Part shown: piece by piece, positions 20,501-26,341 of the stretch
How positions within the stretch are numbered: the stretch's first letter is position 1
Layout: each line of letters opens with the position of its first letter
IMG/VR virus record: IMGVR_UViG_3300032224_000246
Coordinates: 1 to 26,351 of that record
Direction: 5' to 3' (one strand)
Length of the DNA: 26,351 nt
Source: a virus
Program-made: the position numbers and the translations under genes
Notes under the pieces: generated by a model
Seen by the model: the letters and a program-made list of their open reading frames with translations, nothing else
Database searches by the model: none
What the model was told of the DNA's origin: nothing

Positions 20501-22898
20501 TGCTATTAAAGTTTATGATCAATTACAATCTGGTAGTGCTAATATTAAAGTTGACAACTACATCGCTGATGGAACAACATCATCTTTTAAAATTACACAA
20601 GTGCCGTCTAGTATTAGAGCTGTAATTGTAAAAATTGGCCAAACTATAAAAACATATGCAACTGATTATACTGTTGATTTTGCAAAACAAACTGTTAATT
20701 TTGTAAGCGCACCTGCAACAAATGCAACTGTATCGATCTTCAGTTTAGGATTCAATGGCACGAATATTCTAGATCTAGATTATTTTATTGCAGACGGCAG
20801 CACTTTAGAGTTCATAACTAAATCACCTTGGTTAGATCCTGTGACTAGTTTAGTTTATCTCGACGGAATAGCAGTTAGTCCAGAATTATTTAAAACTGAT
20901 AATACTTATGTCAGTGCTAATAGAATTGGTCTTAGATTTAGTACTCCTCCGACTAACGGAAAATTAATTAATTATATTATAGTCAGCGGCAATCAACAAA
21001 CATTTGCTATTACTAAGACAGAAAGAATTATTCCTACAGGAACAGACACATACGTATTATCATATCCAATTGGAAATAGTTTGCCCTTAGAAAGTAATAT
21101 GATTGTGCGTGTTGATCAACAAATACTTTCCGGACCGAATAATAATTATTTTATAATAACAGATAAATTGTTATCATACACTATCGATCCTACAACGTTC
21201 TTGCCATATAGCGTGCCAATTACTGATATTAAAGTTTTGGCAGATGGTAATTTATTATCTATTGGCAGTGACTATACTGTTGATCTTAGTGGTATTACAA
21301 TTACTATTAATCAAAACGTTTATACGTTATATGAAGGTATGAATTTAATTATTAGTATAGTTACTGACCAAGAATATACATATAATGCTACAACAAAACA
21401 AATTAAATTTAATCAAGCATATGATAATACTCATATAATCGAAGTAATTAGTTCTTATAAGCATGATGTTCTTGAAATTGAAAGAACTGATGTTAATGTA
21501 TCTTCAAGTTTAGTCTTAACACCGGATTCAGTACAATATTTTTATTATAAATCAATTACCGGTGGAATTTTAAATATCAATCGTTCTGTAATTAACGACA
21601 GCTATGTCTGGGTAATTAAAAATGGCCGTCTATTAACTCCGGCAATCGATTACAAATTAAATGATGATCGTAAGACAATTACATTGTCAACTGATAATGT
21701 TTTAACTGATCAAATTACATTAATGACATATGGTAGTAACGTGCTAGTGTCCGGAATAGCATATATGCAATTTAAAGATATGCTAAATCGAGTACATTTT
21801 AAACGCTTAAATCTCAACAAAGAAACACAGCTAACTAACGATTTGCATTATAATGACATTAGTATAACAGTTGATGATGCTAGTAAATTTGATGCACCTA
21901 ATCCTTCACAAAATAAACCTGGAATTATAGAAATTCGAGGAGAGCGTATTGAATTTTTTGCAATAACTGGTAATACATTAAGCAAACTCCGTCGCGGTAC
22001 ATTAGGTACAGGTACGCCTCTAATACACCGAGCCGGATCTTGGGTTCAAGAAATCGGAGCAAGTGAAACAATACCGTATGTAGAAAATACAATCACTGAG
22101 CAAATTATCAGCGATGGTACAAATTTTGTTGGCACTACTTTTATTCCAACATTAGATACTAACAGTTATAGTACTTGGTTCAGTGAATATGGGTATGTGT
22201 TTAAGGATTCATACAGCCCAATCACAACATATAATGTCAAGGATGCAGTCATTTATAATGGATTATATTATATTAATACTAAATCTTCTACAAATAAAAT
22301 TCCAACTAACACTACATATTGGAAACAGTTTGCATTAAGTATCCCAGTTGGATACGGTCAAAGTAATGATATCGAAGTGTTTGTTGGCGGATATGATACT
22401 AGTGCATCTTGGTCAGCTAACACTACATATGCTATAGATGCTATTGTTACTGTAGGATCGTATACTTATAAATGTATTACTGCCCACACAAGTAGTACTA
22501 TATTCTTAAATGATAATATTTATTGGTCGTTCTTTATAGGAAATATTCGTCTTAAAAAGAAACCTTACAAGGTGCACAATATTAATCAAGCTCCATATAG
22601 TCCTAACGGTGATATACAATTAGATGCAGATTTTGCAGTTGATGGAACATCAAAGAGAATAAGATTAACAAATAAACTAGCAGTTGGAACACAGGTTACA
22701 GTAGTTAAGCGCCAAGGTATTGAATGGGATAGCACTGTAAACGTGTTGAATGATAACGGTAATATTACTAAATTTCTAAGAGCAGTCCCCGGAACTTGGT
22801 ATAAAGACTTTAAACAAATAAGTACAAGTAGTACTGCTACAACGTTTGATAACAATACATCGTTTGATGGCATAACAATAACATTTGATCAAGGATAA
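8577..22898 (+). CDS. Giant baseplate wedge/fibre protein (gp7 position), 4773 residues
   Basis: One uninterrupted frame. Scaffold blocks that I recall from large structural proteins of marine T4-like phages are: residues 1-150 (LLPNYYNTESNKKFLQATV...YQLEPG); 380-578 (NPWSRYNRWFHKDV, ADTDRLVKNNIYKV, SPLFDIVNDD); about 990-1260 (IQGHDGS, CPWEMLGF, APA-like WWVDTYG); about 1800-1970 (IGYQKRSYLDNIIKDDVSEF); 2778-2982 (EWVSTTYLPVDW, RQSMFVNRFEALKQF); 3302-3382; 3652-3722 (GVVVNGLGFDVAAGWGALPY); and 4401-4499 (FKDMLNRVHFKRLNLN, LRRGTLGTG). Between them sit a cupredoxin-like fold (169-267), carbohydrate-binding-like modules, a beta-propeller (about 2130-2680) and GxGY repeats. Position after gp6 suggests the outer wedge, as gp7 in T4 (1032 residues), perhaps fused to fibre parts. 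No signal peptide or membrane segment is seen. The ATG shares one base with the gp6 stop, which suggests translational coupling. Confidence 0.75.
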   Translation: MADNNPNGTNAISKNLLPNYYNTESNKKFLQATVDQLVQPGAVKKVNGFIGRKTAKSAKGSDVYLKAADTVRQDYQLEPGFTVSDSLGNTTFFKDYIDYINQLRVFGSNVDNHARLNLQEFYSWDPHIDWDKFVNFQNYYWLPFGPATIKIFGQQLAVTSTYTVKLELEGSDYQYIFTPDGLTPNPVLKLYRGQTYTFNISSLGNPLSFKTSRSLGVTDRYVISGIDNYGVENGTITFTVPNNAPNLLYYQSETDMNVGGVVEIFDITEATFIDVSKDILGKQSYILPNGTPLSNGMKVSFGGNVTPAKFATSEFYVEGVGSAIKLINKDILEIAATYTITEAVYFDSVPFDTQPFSDSTGFAGTKDYLLINRASNDHNPWSRYNRWFHKDVIETSAKHNGRAPSLDQDARATRPIIEFNANLKLFNFGTTAVDDVDVIDTFTIDVFSTIEGSAGYNVDGTPLSQGQLILFTADTDRLVKNNIYKVTFVNIQGFRQIHLVPHAEPSLNQVVLIKQGTRNKGQMYWFNGSTWKLSQQKSNINQSPLFDIVNDDKISYGDTDVYPGSTFRGTAIFLYKISTSSTIDPTLGFGLTYKNINNVGDIVFNFTLATDTFEYKLPTTTALTSVSIKKGYLISQDYAGNLLYQNGWQKCIATTLQAGIRVYKDSKLTNTFPIDIFNDNSELNDLVVKIYINGIKLPSSDWSLVDTPRYKTVKLKNSITSSDVLTIKTYTSQPINENGYYEIPVNLQNNPMNNEVGDFTLGEVIDHVGSIVDNLTNFSGTYPGNSNLRDLGNISPYGTKFVQHSGPASLSTYHITSEINNIVRAIEKNREDYNNFKRNFISIASNLGVDTDPVTQVDLILDKINKDKPKEFPYYFSDMVPYGSYSTTTIKVVDYRIKTYPLTNVFNLDVLSNKAVGVYLNGLTGSQLLYGLDYTFNSQGFIELTNAVNLKNNDLITIREYDNTDGSFVPETPTKLGMWPKFTPKIYLDTTLINPVNLIQGHDGSLTAAYNDYRDAIILELEKRIFNNIKVKYNTEIFDIADIIPSFNRPNDYSLDEFNLVLAPSFYKWTSLIDRDFSKPLKYDVNNSFTYNYAGHSGPTGYTVPGYWRGIYRYLLDTDRPNICPWEMLGFSQEPAWWVDTYGPSPYTCDNAVMWKDISDGVIRQPDTAPIYVKKYAKSFLTKHIPVDDSGNLISPAQSGLATGTVTFATDSDYVFGDVGPVEAAWRRSSYFPFSIILASMLLTPAKTFGLLLDRSRIVRNLAGQLVYSETGLRITPADVVIPSISVSKDRIQTAGIINYLTNYILSDNLKSYSSYQYDLMNISPRISHRIGAFTSKEKFNLLLDSKTYASSSSVFVPQENYKIILNSSSPVKKITYSGIIITKVSDGFEIKGYSQTQPFFKYYQYTQSGITINVGGISEKFNTWTPQETYSAGSIIKLNQNYYRVLRTHTTTNNFESLNYQSIPSLPIVGGRSATFRKTWKRTNALIAPYGTRFKTVQDVVDFILGYGEYLKDQGFIFDEYNKNLGTVTNWETSAKEFMFWTTQNWSTGEDKWTNWIPNVLIPFNSIVKYNGDYYRANSNIQPSAIFDVNNFVKLDNLSTVGSGVISLSPSADKITFKTTLSIVDDISNPFNGYEVVKVDGTPLDPHFINSYREDNSVSYSSTTNDGIYGASFYLVQKEQVVILDNTTLFNDTIYNPESGYRQERIKVAGYVSVGWYGGFDAPGFIFDEARIEEWSSWSDYNLGDIVKYKQFYYSAKTFLQGQALFNSSEWVKLDKPPSAGLLPNWTYKAGQFTDFYSLDSDNFDSMQQKVAQHLIGYQKRSYLDNIIKDDVSEFKFYQGMIREKGTQNSLNKLFDVLSSENKESLGFYEEWAIRLGQYGASGSFENIEFVLDEAQFKINPQGFYLVQQPDFNALDYIIRQTPNSVYLKPLGYNNNPWPILKNYQSYLRSAGYVREADVFITIKQISDIANYDVETFNNGSYIWCTFEGISWNVYRFTDVNFKVTNVSYDQNILTITLKDVVTLPVGTWIGISQTTILNGFYQITSVKLNTFTVSADIPGWSNPFNENARIIVYALLSQRADSIDNIDDIIPRKLTSGEKLWTDNSGDGTWATWTYDPVYTKLLLTNTNPDSQLNYGRSVSINANGNILGISTSNGDIITWDKASPKTPWIQRQYITKPVVTNHAMDSSLYATVATFSNDGTWLVTGSPSVGYVHTRYKGTYNVFSTYNINDIVSNGSLYFYRALQDLIPGRVPPTGKTASIYWESIPYIPVEETGTASSLNAQGVVHLYKKDSDNIYSLVDSIVSPRPQANEFFGSSIQFFSSSSSSIDQLIVGAPGSNSFYKFTFGAVAEATSAYNPVGSIGGIISLTSTAGILPGMAVNGLGFTSDQTVLLVLNDTQVELNGSPNSTPSGVLTFSVVGWFFTEYSQSTSYSIPAGRNFGANIVVSGDCSSAFALSSINGINLSKVAVKHTNILSQTITGTSIAFGTSLALSNDGTYLAISDPLASSVKINQGAVYIYKLVGNLYTLYQTIVNHDPENSGYFGQKISFMSDKTLVVYSSNGDTTQSMTFDTNQTTFDKKSTTFITTHIDSGKIDIYDNYSSNWVYSETLSSSNVVSDGYGTGLAVGKDHVIVGAPLSLDQGLTSGRVYDYYKSSNSFTWKKTHSEIIKPDISKVKRAFLYNRKTGHLVAHLDTLDPLQGKVAGPAKEEITFNSFYDPAVYSVGDSSVVVNSNKPWTKDQVGKLWWDLRTTKFIEAYDSDIVYRTSSFNSLAVGASVDVYEWVSTTYLPVDWDALADTEEGLTKGISGISLYGNTAYSVSQVYDTISQTFRNTYYFWVKNKKIIPNIPGRYMSASDAATLIENPRGQGYRYLSLTGIDSFNLVNVKPILKGDDVVLSVEYWITDKIDQNVHSHWKIISNDKNTTLPNNIERKWIDSLCGKDINGLPVPDLKQPVKLRYGIENRPRQSMFVNRFEALKQFVELSNIVLSDNQIVQSRNITALESYDAYPDYATLVDGTKTLPSGAYDTTVDYVSLSLLELSYVSVSAFKRPNISPVIVDGKITGITINYPGIGYLYPPFIEIVGSGKRAVIRAKINLIGQIVGADILDSGEGYNSYTSAIVRDYSVLAYSDEQSNGAWAIYSYDPTGKVWSRVKSKTYDVRNYWKKIDWYATGFDQFSSADHGVDTFSDLSLINSSIDQLVLVRNTTTSGWQLLLKYANSTSIDWTQSYKVVGVQDGTIQLSSNLYQFANTSIGYDDSTFDGAVFDGEASNELRIILNSLKNDIFIDDLKNNYLDLFFSSVRYALSEQTYLDWIFKTSFVKAMHNVGDLGQPVTYQTDNLSNFKEYVAEVKPFRTKVREYISAYSKVDLAETLVSDFDLPSVREGSKLVPINTYILNGKIQADNPAIQTYPWKNWLDNVGFIVTELRLVNGGSGYITEPIVKITSNSGSGATARAFLANGKVNRVVLLTNGIGYLAAPTVTIEGGLSAAGVKATAVAVIGNSISSDQPHGVVRSTLVKIKFDRLTQSYFITQLQQTETFVGSGAKVQFPLTWAPDIRIGQSTVTITAPGQTSEILVLRDLYTLNVVKSTSKGFTSYSGSITFTTAPANFSVIKVTYLKDWDLLNAADRTQFYYDPQTGQLGNDLSQLMTGIDYGGVVVNGLGFDVAAGWGALPYYTDKWDTFDATYSDYIVTVAAGTHSFTLPYTPQSGTILNTYYSRKNTLTYTSNGIDLKYSYTAVNRTPVVTASIAQTALASTLTSGTAGTKILKVNSTTKIKVGDIVTCSSVASFALNTIVTTINSSDTVTLNQILYLNIPTGTSITFTRTLSQPTDLSIFANGNIILTSPLLTGTNLNIITQLEPIRLDDPQYGTLQQTNTNAIMTSVTASGSSAIFTIPNTFTVTEGDQFIWRQSTSDGSIKPQDTDYDTALSGGNLAYSTATGLSADDILVDGDGLVTPTTSPAPEEVVPGQVVDAVAIKVYDQLQSGSANIKVDNYIADGTTSSFKITQVPSSIRAVIVKIGQTIKTYATDYTVDFAKQTVNFVSAPATNATVSIFSLGFNGTNILDLDYFIADGSTLEFITKSPWLDPVTSLVYLDGIAVSPELFKTDNTYVSANRIGLRFSTPPTNGKLINYIIVSGNQQTFAITKTERIIPTGTDTYVLSYPIGNSLPLESNMIVRVDQQILSGPNNNYFIITDKLLSYTIDPTTFLPYSVPITDIKVLADGNLLSIGSDYTVDLSGITITINQNVYTLYEGMNLIISIVTDQEYTYNATTKQIKFNQAYDNTHIIEVISSYKHDVLEIERTDVNVSSSLVLTPDSVQYFYYKSITGGILNINRSVINDSYVWVIKNGRLLTPAIDYKLNDDRKTITLSTDNVLTDQITLMTYGSNVLVSGIAYMQFKDMLNRVHFKRLNLNKETQLTNDLHYNDISITVDDASKFDAPNPSQNKPGIIEIRGERIEFFAITGNTLSKLRRGTLGTGTPLIHRAGSWVQEIGASETIPYVENTITEQIISDGTNFVGTTFIPTLDTNSYSTWFSEYGYVFKDSYSPITTYNVKDAVIYNGLYYINTKSSTNKIPTNTTYWKQFALSIPVGYGQSNDIEVFVGGYDTSASWSANTTYAIDAIVTVGSYTYKCITAHTSSTIFLNDNIYWSFFIGNIRLKKKPYKVHNINQAPYSPNGDIQLDADFAVDGTSKRIRLTNKLAVGTQVTVVKRQGIEWDSTVNVLNDNGNITKFLRAVPGTWYKDFKQISTSSTATTFDNNTSFDGITITFDQG
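9081..9378 (+). other. Cupredoxin-like domain lacking metal ligands (in giant protein)
   Basis: Residues about 169-267 read like a small blue-copper-type beta sandwich: LKLYRGQTYTFNISSLGNPL, then FKTSRS, ENGTITFTVPNNAP and LYYQSETDMNVGGVVEIFDI. In copper-binding members the loop after LYY carries Cys and His. Here it reads QSETDMNVGG, and the whole segment has no His or Cys. The fold is therefore probably structural or a binding module. The call rests on pattern memory. Confidence 0.5.
12840..13905 (+). other. Three carbohydrate-binding-like short modules (in giant protein)
   Basis: Three stretches have the CBM5/12-type layout of an aromatic start, Y..G.IV.(Y), then YY.(A/V) and a closing W or F. 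They are TWTPQETYSAGSIIKLNQNY (near 12849), WIPNVLIPFNSIVKYNGDYY (near 13246) and WSSWSDYNLGDIVKYKQFYY (near 13785) ending in WVKLD. Such modules of about 40-50 residues are frequent in chitinases and in phage tail proteins. Sugar binding is inferred only; the exposed aromatic residues are present. Confidence 0.5.
14970..16550 (+). other. Probable seven-bladed FG-GAP/integrin-like beta-propeller (in giant protein)
   Basis: Residues about 2130-2680 contain seven units of the type (F/Y)G..(I/V)..S.DG..L.(V/I)..P followed by a strand like GxVxxY. Unit cores: LNYGRSVSINANGNILGIS; LYATVATFSNDGTWLVTGSP; FFGSSIQFFSS...LIVGAPG; NFGANIVVSGDCSSAFALS; AFGTSLALSNDGTYLAISDP with GAVYIYK; YFGQKISFMSDKTLVVYSS with GKIDIYD; and YGTGLAVGKDHVIVGAPLS with GRVYDYYK. 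This matches FG-GAP propellers as in integrin alpha chains, but the calcium-binding DxDxDG loops are missing. Extra modules are inserted within unit 2 and between units 3 and 4. A surface or receptor-binding role is inferred. Confidence 0.6.
17760..17940 (+). repeat. GxGY-type repeat segment, first copy (in giant protein)
   Basis: Residues about 3062-3122 read ITGITINYPGIGYLYPPFIE, then a short strand-turn-strand, then GQIVGADILDSGEGY. Two half-units each consist of a strand, G.GY and P.I.I. A related segment lies at 18856-19035. These repeats recur in phage tail proteins and resemble small beta-solenoid turns. Confidence 0.5.
18856..19035 (+). repeat. GxGY-type repeat segment, second copy (in giant protein)
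   Basis: Residues about 3427-3487 contain LRLVNGGSGYITEPIVKITS, then GSGATARAFLANGKVNRVVL and TNGIGYLAAPTVTIEGG. This is a classic pair of the motif GGSGY..P.V.I..G.GATA.A...G.V. It is cleaner than the first copy at 17760-17940. Confidence 0.6.
22205..22540 (+). other. Two C-terminal carbohydrate-binding-like modules (in giant protein)
   Basis: Near the end of the giant protein two more CBM5/12-like units stand side by side: SYSPITTYNVKDAVIYNGLY followed by IPTNTTYWKQF, and SWSANTTYAIDAIVTVGSYT followed by FLNDNIYWSFF. Each has a start strand, a Y....A(I/V)..(G/N) turn and a closing YW. They lie between the block with LRRGTLGTG and the terminal block with LKKKPYKVHNINQAPYSP. Confidence 0.5.
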
Positions 22899-22902
22899 TA
22901 GA

Positions 22903-25026
22903 ATGTCACAGCAGATAATTAACACAGGGGTTTCGGCCAATGATGGCAAGGGCGATAGTTTACGTAGCGCCGGCATAAAAATGAATGCCAATTTTACTGA
23001 ATTATATGCAACTAAGGTCCCTGATTTCTTTGGAAATAACAACAAAGTATTGAGTAATAATGGCACTAGTTTAGTTTGGGTGCCGTCAACAGTAGTCAAT
23101 GCATTACAAGCAACTAATGTTTATGATAACCCTTCTTGGATTGGAACACTAGCTTATGCTAAACTAACAGGTAAACCGACTATACCGACACTAACTAGTC
23201 AACTAACTAATGACAGTGGGTTCGTTACTACTACATACACACTGCCTACAGCAAGTACGAGTATACTAGGTGGTGTTAAAGTTGACGGATCAACAGTTAC
23301 CATTAATGGTAGCGGAGTAATTAGTATTAGTTCAGGACTAGCAGGTTCAGTCGTATTTAAAGGCGGTTGGAATGCAAATACAAATACTCCTGCATTAGGT
23401 AATGGAGTTGGTACAAGCGGCTGGATGTATATTGTAACTGTGGCAGGCACACGAGACTTAGGTGCTGGATCATTTGGATATTCGGCCGGTGATTTACTAG
23501 TATATGATGGAACTAGCTGGGTTAATGTATCGTCTAATAGTGGGATAGTTTCATTTAATACACGTAGTGGAGCAGTAACACTACTCAGTAGTGATGTTAC
23601 AACTGCATTAGGTTATACCCCGATCCAGTCAAGTAGTTTAAGTATAACAACTAATCCTGCCAATGGCAGTGGAAGTTTAACTTACTCTGCAGGATTATTT
23701 ACGTTTACTCCTTATGCATTACCAACAGCAACATCAAGTGTGCTAGGCGGTGTTAAAGTTGATAATAATACTATTGTAATTAATAATGGAATTATTAGTG
23801 TTGGCGGAGCATTGACTAATGCTACAATATTTAAAGGTTCATGGGATGCAAGTACAAATACGCCCACATTAGTATCAAATAATGGTATAGCCGGTCATGA
23901 ATATATTGTAAGTGTTGCTGGAACTCGAAATTTAGGTAACGGAAGTAAAACATACAGCGTTGGTGATTTATTAATTTACGACGGTACTAACTGGGCACAA
24001 ATTCCTGGAGGCAATAATGTTACAGCTTTTAATACACGTCAAGGTTCAATTACATTGACTAGTAGTGATGTTACGACAGCATTAGGATTTACACCTCCAG
24101 CTGATACTGGTTCTGCTAACATAATTACGCTAGGCACTATCGGTACTGGTACGTGGAACGGCAGTTTAATTACTGGACAGTATGGTGGTACTGGTGTAGC
24201 AAATACCGGCAAGACTATTACACTTGGAGGTAATTTTACTACCTCTGGTGCATATTCTACTACATTAACTGCAACAGCTACTACTAGTGTAACCTTACCA
24301 ACAAGTGGTACACTAGCAACACGAGCCGGTACTGAAACATTGACTAATAAAACACTTGGTGCTACTACTATTGCTGGCGCTTTGATTCCAGATACCGATG
24401 TTACATACGATCTTGGTTCTGCAACTTATAGATTTAGAGATCTATACCTAAGTGGAAGTTCAATAAAATTAGGAAGTGCTACTATTACTGCATCTGGCAC
24501 TACACTAACTATTCCTTCCGGAAGTACACTAACATCTCCATCTGTTACTACTAGTATTGTAACTGCTAGTACAAGTTTCGATCTTGTTAATACAACTGCT
24601 ACTACAGTAAACTTTGCCGGTGCGGCAACCGTAGCATTAAAAATTGGTGCAAGCGGTGCACCTATTACTGGATTCGCGGCAACTGCTACATCAACAAGCA
24701 CAGCCGCAAGTTTAGGCTATATTGGTAGCCCAATTAATACACAAGCCAGCACATATACACTGGTAATCGGTGATACCGGCAAAACAATTTATGCTGGCGG
24801 TAACTTGACTATTCCAGCTAATGCTAGTGTAGCGTTTCCAGTAGGTACAATTATCAACGTGATAGCTAGCGCAGGTATTACTATAGCAATCACAAGTGAT
24901 ACATTACAATGGGGCGGACAAGCTACAAGTCAAACTGGTACACGTACTGTTGCGGCTTATGGTATGGCTTCGTTAGTCAAGGTAACTTCGACTATATGGT
25001 ATATTAGTGGCGCAGGAGTGACCTAA
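22903..25026 (+). CDS. Tail fibre-like protein with duplicated module
   Basis: A 707-residue protein. The N-terminus QIINTGVSANDGKGDSLRSA is the attachment-type start common to marine T4-like fibre proteins and is followed by IKMNANFTELYA. Then come LTGKPTIP and LTNDSGFVT, a duplicated unit of about 130 residues (23236-24099), GTGTWNGSLITGQYGGTG, SGTLATRAGTETLTNKTL, and a DLGSATYRFRDLYLSG segment typical of fibre shafts. A Ser/Thr/Ala-rich beta region follows, and the C-terminus ends TSTIWYISGAGVT. I chose the ATG at 22903 because AAGGA at 22891-22895 lies seven bases before it and this start avoids overlap with the giant gene; a TTG at 22885 is in frame but less likely. The role is an adhesive or short fibre attached to the baseplate; no catalytic or intramolecular chaperone domain is seen. 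Confidence 0.75.
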   Translation: MSQQIINTGVSANDGKGDSLRSAGIKMNANFTELYATKVPDFFGNNNKVLSNNGTSLVWVPSTVVNALQATNVYDNPSWIGTLAYAKLTGKPTIPTLTSQLTNDSGFVTTTYTLPTASTSILGGVKVDGSTVTINGSGVISISSGLAGSVVFKGGWNANTNTPALGNGVGTSGWMYIVTVAGTRDLGAGSFGYSAGDLLVYDGTSWVNVSSNSGIVSFNTRSGAVTLLSSDVTTALGYTPIQSSSLSITTNPANGSGSLTYSAGLFTFTPYALPTATSSVLGGVKVDNNTIVINNGIISVGGALTNATIFKGSWDASTNTPTLVSNNGIAGHEYIVSVAGTRNLGNGSKTYSVGDLLIYDGTNWAQIPGGNNVTAFNTRQGSITLTSSDVTTALGFTPPADTGSANIITLGTIGTGTWNGSLITGQYGGTGVANTGKTITLGGNFTTSGAYSTTLTATATTSVTLPTSGTLATRAGTETLTNKTLGATTIAGALIPDTDVTYDLGSATYRFRDLYLSGSSIKLGSATITASGTTLTIPSGSTLTSPSVTTSIVTASTSFDLVNTTATTVNFAGAATVALKIGASGAPITGFAATATSTSTAASLGYIGSPINTQASTYTLVIGDTGKTIYAGGNLTIPANASVAFPVGTIINVIASAGITIAITSDTLQWGGQATSQTGTRTVAAYGMASLVKVTSTIWYISGAGVT
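23236..24099 (+). repeat. Tandem duplication of a ~130-residue fibre module
   Basis: Unit 1 (23236-23625) and unit 2 (23713-24099) share the same order of motifs: LPTA..S.LGGVKVD, a .FKG.W.A.TNTP strand, Y.V(A)GTR.LG, YS.GDLL.YDGT.W, FNTR.G..TL.SSDVTTALG(Y/F)TP. The units are 130 and 129 residues with a spacer of about 29 residues. The DNA has diverged clearly, so the duplication is not recent. Confidence 0.85.
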
Positions 25027-25027
25027 A

Positions 25028-26341
25028 ATGAGTGGCGCAATAATGGTTACCCGAGGTACGTTTGTACCTAGCACGGCATCAGCAGGAGCATTCGATTTTG
25101 TCAACCCACCCCAAACTGGTGGCATTGTATCGTCAACCTGGACTGATAGCATTAGTGGGATAGTAGCGACGATCAACGGATCACCAACTTATAATTCCAA
25201 CTATGGTGGTGGTATTAATTTTACAGAAGCTATACCAACTTGGGTTAATGTTCCTACTAGTAGAACCGGTACTGGTGGTTATACAATTAGTATGGCAGCT
25301 CTTGTACCGCAAAGTGCCGCACACTATGTTCCATTGTTTTGTGGTAACACTACTGCTAGAACAGGTAATTACATTTATTCTAGAAAATGGACAAATTTTG
25401 AAGCAGGAACAAACGCCAGCGGCATCATTGGTATTAATCTAGACATGGGCAAAGTAGCTTGGTACGACTTTGTCTACAATGGAACTAGTATTACAGTTTA
25501 TAGAAATGGAAGATTACTATCCAACGGAACCCTAAGTGCGGCTAATCAAGGCTGGTTAAATCCGTTACGATTTGGTGCTGATGAAAGTACTCCTGGTAAC
25601 ACTATGGCCACTGGCACATTGTATAGGATGAAACATCAATTGACGGCCCTAAGTGCTTCAGAAGTCGCTACACAATTTGAAACAGTTAGAGCTACTTACG
25701 GTGGCGGAACGCTAGCTGGTAGTCTAAGTTTTCCAGGAGGTGTTGCTGGTACACGCATGTTAGATTTGACTACAGGATTTACTCTTGGAGCAGGATCATA
25801 TACTGTTGAAGGTTGGTTCCAACTGCCAGACTTTGCTAACCAATATGCCTTATTTGGTGCTAATGCCAGTGCTGGTGACGGCTCGGGAATGATGAATTTG
25901 ATAGTAGGTAGTTCAACTTTGATATTCTCAGACAAGAACGGTGGCGGAGGTAGTGTTAGCTACACTGTACCAACGATGTCGGCTAACACTTGGTATCATT
26001 ATGCCCTAACTCGTAACGGCACAACTGAAGCATTGTTTATTAACGGTGTACGATGCGGAACTAGTGTAACTAACGCAATCAACTATACTGCGGCTACAAA
26101 GCGTATAGGTATGAGCTATGTGCGTAGTTGGCCTGGACTAATGACTAACATGAGAGTTGTTGTAGGATCTTTCGTTTATGACCCACAGTATGCGTATTGC
26201 ACAGTTCCAATTGGTCCGCTGACTGCTGTCACAAATACCAAATACCTAATGTTAGGCGCGGTTGCAACTACTGATTCTAGTGGTGTTGATACAGTAACAA
26301 ATACGGGGTCAGTAACAACTTCAGCAACTAAACCGTTCTAA
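25028..26341 (+). CDS. Twin LamG/concanavalin-like domain tail adhesin
   Basis: A 437-residue protein with two jelly-roll lectin-like domains. The first (about 35-226) has GYTISMAALVP, a VYRNGRLLSNGTLS strand and ends in ALSASEVATQFETVRATYG, the usual close of phage LamG domains. The second (about 230-395) has GSYTVEGWFQLPDF, WYHYALTRNGTTEALFINGV and ITNMRV-like MTNMRVVVGSFVYDP. The C-terminus TNTKYLMLGAV...DTVTNTGSVTTS...PF is the closing segment often seen after such domains. These domains usually bind glycans, and I infer a receptor-binding protein at the fibre tip or baseplate rim. AGGAG at 25014-25018 lies nine bases before the ATG, which is one base after the previous stop. The gene appears complete and ends ten bases before the window edge. 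Confidence 0.75.
   Translation: MSGAIMVTRGTFVPSTASAGAFDFVNPPQTGGIVSSTWTDSISGIVATINGSPTYNSNYGGGINFTEAIPTWVNVPTSRTGTGGYTISMAALVPQSAAHYVPLFCGNTTARTGNYIYSRKWTNFEAGTNASGIIGINLDMGKVAWYDFVYNGTSITVYRNGRLLSNGTLSAANQGWLNPLRFGADESTPGNTMATGTLYRMKHQLTALSASEVATQFETVRATYGGGTLAGSLSFPGGVAGTRMLDLTTGFTLGAGSYTVEGWFQLPDFANQYALFGANASAGDGSGMMNLIVGSSTLIFSDKNGGGGSVSYTVPTMSANTWYHYALTRNGTTEALFINGVRCGTSVTNAINYTAATKRIGMSYVRSWPGLMTNMRVVVGSFVYDPQYAYCTVPIGPLTAVTNTKYLMLGAVATTDSSGVDTVTNTGSVTTSATKPF

Noticed and set aside
22885-22902. In-frame TTG start six codons upstream of the fibre gene ATG
   Set aside because: The ATG at 22903 has a well placed AAGGA and follows the previous stop directly; the TTG would overlap the giant gene.
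22776-23099. Reverse-strand open frame across the giant/fibre gene junction
   Set aside because: It covers the ends of two well supported forward genes, and its composition is that of an antisense shadow.
25203-25442. Second forward open frame within the LamG gene
   Set aside because: It is an out-of-frame shadow of the LamG coding sequence with no ribosome-binding site of note.
25028-26341. Possible diversity-generating retroelement target in the last gene
   Set aside because: The domains are LamG-like rather than C-type lectin, and there is no template repeat or reverse transcriptase in the window.
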